Positions 59,830 through 64,000 of a stretch of 64,000 nt of DNA are shown one piece after another. The stretch is from positions 16,848-80,847 of the forward strand of contig JAEUHI010000017.1 of the NCBI GenBank assembly GCA_016795385.1, given 5' to 3'. Every line of letters begins with the position of its first letter. Positions within the stretch are counted from its first letter, which is position 1. The stretch comes from Verrucomicrobiales bacterium (GTDB taxonomy: Bacteria > Verrucomicrobiota > Verrucomicrobiia > Verrucomicrobiales > DEV007). Under the pieces are notes generated by a model. The model was not told where the DNA came from. It made no database searches and saw only the letters and a list, made by a program, of their open reading frames with translations. Position numbers and translations under genes: made by a program.

Positions 59830-62367
59830 ATGTTTTCCGTCAAACCATCCCTGGGTTTCATGCTCCTTTCCGGCAGTCTCTTGACTGCTGGAATCGGTGC
59901 CGCCCTGGGTCTGGGAATCTCATACCTCCAGGTAACGCAGTTGAAGAGACGCGAGATCGTTTCCGACTTTTCGACCAAGACGGCGACCTTCAGCCAGCGA
60001 GTCACGCCGGAGATGATGGCCGCGCTGTCACTCGCCCCGCAACCCGCGGAGACGGAGGAGGAAGGCGCGGTGTCGATCCCGGAGGAAGTGAACACGCTCC
60101 TCCACCAGCTCAACTACACCCTGGGTGACGAGCCCCAGGCCCGCCTCACCGTGTTTCACCGCACCGGAGGAGAGCCGCCACTCGAGCGCACCGCGGATTT
60201 TTCCAAAGGTTTCTCCGATTCGGAGGAAGAGGAGGCATACCTCAATCACCTCACCACCGAGGTCCTCTCGCGGAACTATGCGGTCATCGAGGGTTTCCCC
60301 GGAGATGGCACGACACTCTCCGGTGCCTCCACCGGGATGCGATCCCTCCTCGGCACCGGCACGCCCCACACGCTCGGTGCCGCCTTTCCGACCGTGATCG
60401 AAGGAGAAACGTTTTTCCTCGTCATCCAATCGCGCGTTCACCCCGCCCTCCTTTCCTTCACCCGGGTGATGGAATTGCGGCACTTCCTTCCGCTTCTCGG
60501 CATCGCCCCGCTCTTTGCCTCCCTTATCTTCATGGGATCCTGGTTCACCCGCCGCCTCCAGGGCCTCGCCCAGGGGATGAACACGGTCACGGAAGGCCGC
60601 TACGATTACCGTCTCCGCGAGGCGGGTCCGCCCGAAATCGAAAAGGTCCATGCCAGCTTCAACGCGATGGCGGAGAGCCTGCGCAAGACGACCGATCAAT
60701 TCCACCAGTCCATCAAGGAAATCCAGATCGCCAAACAACAGGCCGAAGTCGCGCAGCACGCAAAATCCGACTTCCTCGCCAACATGAGCCATGAAATCCG
60801 CACTCCGATGAACGGCATCATCGGGACGACAAGCCTGCTCATGGAGACGCCCCTGACAAGCGAACAAAAAGAGCTCGTCCAGATCATGCGCACGAGCGGC
60901 CAGTCGCTCGTCCACCTCATCAACGACGTGCTCGATTTCTCCAAGCTCGAGTCCGACAAGATGGAGTTCGAGGCCGAGCCACTCGACGTGACCTCTCTCA
61001 TCGAGGAAACCATCGAGATGTTCGCCTACTACGCGGCGGAGAGCCAGCTCGAGCTCATCTATTTCATCGACCGCCGCATTCCGAATCTCATCTACGGCGA
61101 TCGTGAACGCCTCAAGCAGGTCCTCGTGAACCTCGTCGGCAATGCCCTCAAATTCACCAACCGCGGCGAGATCGTCATCACCCTGCGCCTCGCCACCCGC
61201 CAGACCAAGACCGGCAGCGAATCCGTGATCCGCTTCAGCGTGAAGGACACCGGCATCGGCATCGCCCCCGAGCATCACGAACGCATCTTCGAGGCCTTCA
61301 CCCAGGCGGACGCCTCGACCACCCGGAAATTCGGAGGCACCGGTCTCGGACTCGCCATCAGCCGCAAGCTCTGCCATGCCTTCGGGGGCAATCTCGCCGT
61401 TCAAAGCGAACTCGGGAAAGGTTCCGAATTCTTCTTCGACCTCCCCTTCCGCGAGGTCCCGCAGCAAGGTGCCGTAAAACCCCAGCACCTCATCGAAAAC
61501 CAGCGGCCTCTCCATGGGAAGAACTGCGTCATCCTTACCCGGAATTTCTCCCTCAGCTCGCTGATCCAGACATACTGCGAGAGCTGGCAGATGAAGACGC
61601 ATCTCGCCCCCAGCCTCGACGATCACGTCACCGCGAAGATCGTGCAGTTCCGTCCCGACATCGTCATCGTCGACCCTCTCGCCATGGGACACGAGTCCAG
61701 GATGCGCGAGTTCGCCGACCAGCTCATCCAGCACCAGATCCCCGCGATCTTCCTCTCATCCATCGGCGAAGCGAGCATCCGCATCGATGAGGCACGCTTC
61801 CCGCTCATCCGCACCCTCTACAAGCCCGTCTCCGAGCTGAAGCTGTTGCGCGACACCCTTTCGATGGTCCAACGCAAGGCCGGTATCGAAATTTCCGAAA
61901 AAGCCTTTACCACCGAGGCGGAGGCCAACGCTCCCCGGGGCGGCGAATTCGCCAAAATGTTTCCGGCCAAAATCCTCATCGTCGAAGACGTGATGATGAA
62001 TCAGAAGATCGCCGGAATGGTCCTCGAGAAGCTGGGATACACCGGCATCGAATTCGCCAACAACGGACGGAAGGGCGTCGAGCGTGTCAACCAGGGCGAC
62101 ATCGATCTCGTTTTCATGGATCTCCAGATGCCCGTGATGGGAGGAATGGAAGCGACCGAGGCGATCCGGCAGAATTTCAACCTCCCACGCCAGCCCGTCA
62201 TCATCGCCATGACCGGCCACGCCCTCGCCGGAGTGCGCGACTCTTGTATCGCCGGCGGCATGAATGGATTCGTCGCCAAACCGATCTCCCTCGCCGACGT
62301 CCGGAATGCGATCTCGGAGGCTTGCGAAAGCGCCCGGAAACAAGGGCCCAAGCTGGCGGGAGTTTGA
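59830..62367 (+). CDS. BarA-like hybrid sensor histidine kinase
   Basis: This is an 845-residue membrane kinase. TM1 is at about 9-32, a periplasmic sensor follows to about 215, and TM2 lies at about 225-242 ([20 protein letters not shown]), then a HAMP domain ([18 protein letters not shown]) and coiled coil. The kinase core is complete: [40 protein letters not shown] and [13 protein letters not shown] first receiver-like domain follows (about 560-670, with [10 protein letters not shown]), then a canonical receiver ([35 protein letters not shown]). No Hpt domain is present. A GTG three codons upstream is an alternative start. An AT-rich promoter-like tract (59755-59800) precedes it. Confidence 0.9.
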   Translation: MFSVKPSLGFMLLSGSLLTAGIGAALGLGISYLQVTQLKRREIVSDFSTKTATFSQRVTPEMMAALSLAPQPAETEEEGAVSIPEEVNTLLHQLNYTLGDEPQARLTVFHRTGGEPPLERTADFSKGFSDSEEEEAYLNHLTTEVLSRNYAVIEGFPGDGTTLSGASTGMRSLLGTGTPHTLGAAFPTVIEGETFFLVIQSRVHPALLSFTRVMELRHFLPLLGIAPLFASLIFMGSWFTRRLQGLAQGMNTVTEGRYDYRLREAGPPEIEKVHASFNAMAESLRKTTDQFHQSIKEIQIAKQQAEVAQHAKSDFLANMSHEIRTPMNGIIGTTSLLMETPLTSEQKELVQIMRTSGQSLVHLINDVLDFSKLESDKMEFEAEPLDVTSLIEETIEMFAYYAAESQLELIYFIDRRIPNLIYGDRERLKQVLVNLVGNALKFTNRGEIVITLRLATRQTKTGSESVIRFSVKDTGIGIAPEHHERIFEAFTQADASTTRKFGGTGLGLAISRKLCHAFGGNLAVQSELGKGSEFFFDLPFREVPQQGAVKPQHLIENQRPLHGKNCVILTRNFSLSSLIQTYCESWQMKTHLAPSLDDHVTAKIVQFRPDIVIVDPLAMGHESRMREFADQLIQHQIPAIFLSSIGEASIRIDEARFPLIRTLYKPVSELKLLRDTLSMVQRKAGIEISEKAFTTEAEANAPRGGEFAKMFPAKILIVEDVMMNQKIAGMVLEKLGYTGIEFANNGRKGVERVNQGDIDLVFMDLQMPVMGGMEATEAIRQNFNLPRQPVIIAMTGHALAGVRDSCIAGGMNGFVAKPISLADVRNAISEACESARKQGPKLAGV

Positions 62368-62372
62368 ATCAA

Positions 62373-63494
62373 TCACGGTTGCATCGGCCCCGTGAACTGC
62401 AACCCGAGCGACCAATTCAACAAGGCCTTGCTGTCCTCCTGCACCTGCGGCCGCGCGCTCTTCAACACCACGGAGATGCGGTCTTTTCCATCCACACTCG
62501 CGCTGCAGACGAGACAGTTGCCCGCCGCGTAGGTGAATCCCGTCTTCATCCCGTTGCAGCCCTCCATGTCCGTGAGGACGCGGTTCGTGTTGTAGATCGT
62601 GTAGACCCGGCCGTCATTGAAGACAAAATCGAAGCTGCGCATCGAGACCATTTCGCGGATATCCGGGATCTGATAAGCCTCGAAGGCGGCGATGGCGATG
62701 TCCCTTGCCGTCGAGTATTGCCCCTCGGCGGGCAACCCGTGGGGATTCACGAAGTGCGAATCCGTCATCCCGATGAAGCGAGCATAGGTATTCATCTTCT
62801 GCGCGAACGCCTCGATGCTGCCCGCGTTGTCGATCGCCAGGGTGGCGGCGATGTCATTTCCGCTCTTCACAAGGAGAGCGGTGAGCAGTTGCCGCCTCGT
62901 GTACTTTTCACCAGGTTTCACCCCGACCACCGTCGGCTCGACATTGAGCACCTCCTTCGGGATCTCGGCGAGACCGTCGAGATTTCCATCCTGACAAATC
63001 ACCAAAGCCGTTACCAGTTTCTGAGTGCTTGCCACCGGCACCTTGGTCTCGGCCTGCTTTTTGTGGTAGAACTGCATCGTCGCTCCATCGAGCACCGCCG
63101 CATATTGGCCATACACGTTCGGAGGCGGCGGACCGTTCCACGTCTGCGGCGGAGGCAACTTCTCACGGCGTTTCACCACCTCCTCGCGGAGCCTCATCAG
63201 CTCTTCCATCGAGCTGATCATCTCCTCGCGTTTCCGCGTCGCCTTTTCACGCTCCGCGAGAGCATCTTCCCGGGCCGATAGCGCCGCCTCGCGCTCCTTC
63301 AGGCTGCGCATGCGATGCGAGAGTTGGTCGGCGAGCTTCTCCAGCATCTCCACGCGAATCTCTTCCTCCGACCGCACCGATGATCCCGGTGCCGATGAGG
63401 AAGATTTCGGTGTGGCCGCCTCCTGTCCAATCCCCCAGGCCGGCATCGTGCAAACGAGCCAGAAACAGAGCAGGTCGGTCTTCAGGGGCGGCAT
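62373..63494 (-). CDS. D-alanyl-D-alanine carboxypeptidase with coiled-coil N-terminus
   Basis: This 373-residue precursor of the S11 penicillin-binding family trims the terminal D-Ala of peptidoglycan stems in the periplasm. A signal peptide (about 1-25) is followed by a charged coiled coil (about 45-120: MLEKLADQLSHRMRSLKEREAALSAREDALAEREK), which is unusual at this end of the family. The catalytic domain has all three motifs: STQK (SxxK), SGN and KTG (MKTGFTYAAG). The C-terminal anchor helix seen in DacA is absent. The start at 63494 gives a proper signal; 18 upstream codons are excluded. Confidence 0.9.
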   Translation of the reverse strand: MPPLKTDLLCFWLVCTMPAWGIGQEAATPKSSSSAPGSSVRSEEEIRVEMLEKLADQLSHRMRSLKEREAALSAREDALAEREKATRKREEMISSMEELMRLREEVVKRREKLPPPQTWNGPPPPNVYGQYAAVLDGATMQFYHKKQAETKVPVASTQKLVTALVICQDGNLDGLAEIPKEVLNVEPTVVGVKPGEKYTRRQLLTALLVKSGNDIAATLAIDNAGSIEAFAQKMNTYARFIGMTDSHFVNPHGLPAEGQYSTARDIAIAAFEAYQIPDIREMVSMRSFDFVFNDGRVYTIYNTNRVLTDMEGCNGMKTGFTYAAGNCLVCSASVDGKDRISVVLKSARPQVQEDSKALLNWSLGLQFTGPMQP

Positions 63495-63581
63495 CGGTTC
63501 AAGGCTTTGCGCGTGGGGAATACAAACCAAGCCGCGTGCCGATTGCAAGGGAGATTTCTCGGGCTCGTCGCTGGAAACGCG

Positions 63582-64000
63582 TCAATCCCCGATCACATCC
63601 TTGCGCAAATCGCGCAGCACCCGCAGTTCCCCCCAATCCGCTCCGCGCAGGCGACGGGCTCCGCTCTTGCGTTTTTCCCCGAACCGCTGCCGCAGGGCCT
63701 GCTCCCGCTCGAAGACCTCGTTCACAAACGCCTCCGACCCCAGCACCGCCCCGTCGCAGAGATATCGCACCCGGTGGCGCAGCACCTCGGCCAGAGGCAT
63801 CGCTCCCTTGGCCTCCACCACCGCCTCGACTTCCGACTCCGCAAAGCCGCGTCGGGACGCGATGCCGAGGCTTTCATCACCTTTCACCTCCTCGCCCTCG
63901 GTGTAGAGCAGCACCCGGTAGCGGGCCGAGGTCAATCTCCAGTCGTCCCGAAAGTCGGGATCGCTGAGCGCCTCGCCGAGCATGCGCCCGAGCCCTTCGC
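63582..64000 (-). CDS. REP-associated tyrosine transposase (RAYT) C-terminal part
   Basis: The reverse strand is open to the window edge, so only the last 139 residues or so are seen. The part MLGEALSDPDFRDDWRLTSARYRVLLYTEGEEVKG and the ending LRHRVRYLCDGAVLGSEAFVNEVFEREQALRQRFGEKRKSGARRLRG resemble the C-terminal extension of RAYT-type IS200-like transposases common in Verrucomicrobiota. The Y1 catalytic domain (HUH and Tyr) lies outside the window. RAYTs handle REP repeats with GTAG-type feet, like those in the array at 50.1-51.8 kb. Identity is by recall of the family's C-terminus only. Confidence 0.65.
   Translation of the reverse strand, partial: EGLGRMLGEALSDPDFRDDWRLTSARYRVLLYTEGEEVKGDESLGIASRRGFAESEVEAVVEAKGAMPLAEVLRHRVRYLCDGAVLGSEAFVNEVFEREQALRQRFGEKRKSGARRLRGADWGELRVLRDLRKDVIGD

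Larger units (their letters stand above)
4683..62998. repeat. dispersed nonamer CCTGACAAA / TTTGTCAGG
   Basis: Sixteen exact copies were read by eye. As CCTGACAAA: 4683, 5556, 30914, 31626, 32452, 35817, 37135, 40232, 47116, 62990. As TTTGTCAGG: 5528, 10599, 10757, 29829, 33880, 38085. Three further copies have T for C (TTTGTTAGG at 27608 and 34530, CCTAACAAA at 52789). Nearly all are inside coding sequence, in several reading phases (Pro-Asp-Lys, Leu-Thr-Asn/Lys, Leu-Ser-Gly, Phe-Val-Arg, Cys-Gln), so the DNA word rather than a peptide is conserved. None lie in the restriction-modification island. Confidence 0.7.

Overview
The window looks like chromosomal DNA from a GC-rich Gram-negative bacterium of the phylum Verrucomicrobiota. 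The reasons are a Minf_1886-family protein beside an M16 peptidase, a Tat-exported Gfo/Idh/MocA oxidoreductase, a RAYT-type transposase end with REP-like repeats, and TonB receptors with a Wza-type exporter that imply an outer membrane. No rRNA operon is present, so genus is not assigned. Genes are densely packed and many neighbours overlap by ATGA, so most groups read as operons.

Layout. 0-10 kb holds mixed housekeeping and accessory genes: an NHL-repeat protein cut by the window edge, an SLC13/RCK transporter, a DUF3820 protein, a pseudo-receiver, uvrA, a glycine-zipper lipoprotein, a Tat oxidoreductase, a D-lactate dehydrogenase and a low-molecular-weight tyrosine phosphatase. 10-14.8 kb is a minus-strand envelope-glycan operon: sugar transferase, nucleotidyltransferase/beta-helix/pseudo-sugar-transferase fusion, STAS-receiver protein, alkaline-phosphatase-fold enzyme and FkbM methyltransferase. 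14.8-21.7 kb is a defence and addiction island: a decayed DUF433/DUF5615 toxin-antitoxin pair, then a type I restriction-modification operon (hsdR, a half-length hsdS, hsdM) with a ParE-type toxin-antitoxin pair between hsdS and hsdM.

21.8-47.8 kb is a large exopolysaccharide region. It begins with a minus-strand operon of H-NOX gas sensor, H-NOX-associated hybrid kinase and glycosyltransferase. Plus-strand operons follow, encoding glycosyltransferases, a Wzx flippase, a GT4-GT26 fusion, a Wzz/pseudokinase/Wza fusion, a separate Wza lipoprotein and a LuxR-type regulator, with a Wzy-like polymerase on the opposite strand. The region ends with a histidine kinase and an NtrC-like regulator that lacks the sigma-54 contact loop. 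Short C-run/G-run inverted repeats sit 37-39 nt before the start codons of four of these operons, suggesting a shared control element.

47.9-64 kb holds two TonB receptors, a REP-like tandem array split precisely by an IS1111-type element with a candidate bridge RNA, an M16 peptidase with Minf_1886 protein, a CnrYXH-like metal-responsive anti-sigma/sensor/ECF-sigma set ahead of a TonB receptor, an ArsR-SRPBCC pair, tRNA-Val(CAC), a BarA-like hybrid kinase, a D-Ala-D-Ala carboxypeptidase and the end of a RAYT transposase. Across the window the nonamer CCTGACAAA/TTTGTCAGG occurs 16 times, mostly inside genes and in several reading phases, so it looks like a genome-wide DNA signal of uptake-sequence type. 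No stretch longer than about 300 bases lacks a gene except the non-coding end of the insertion sequence with its flanking repeats.
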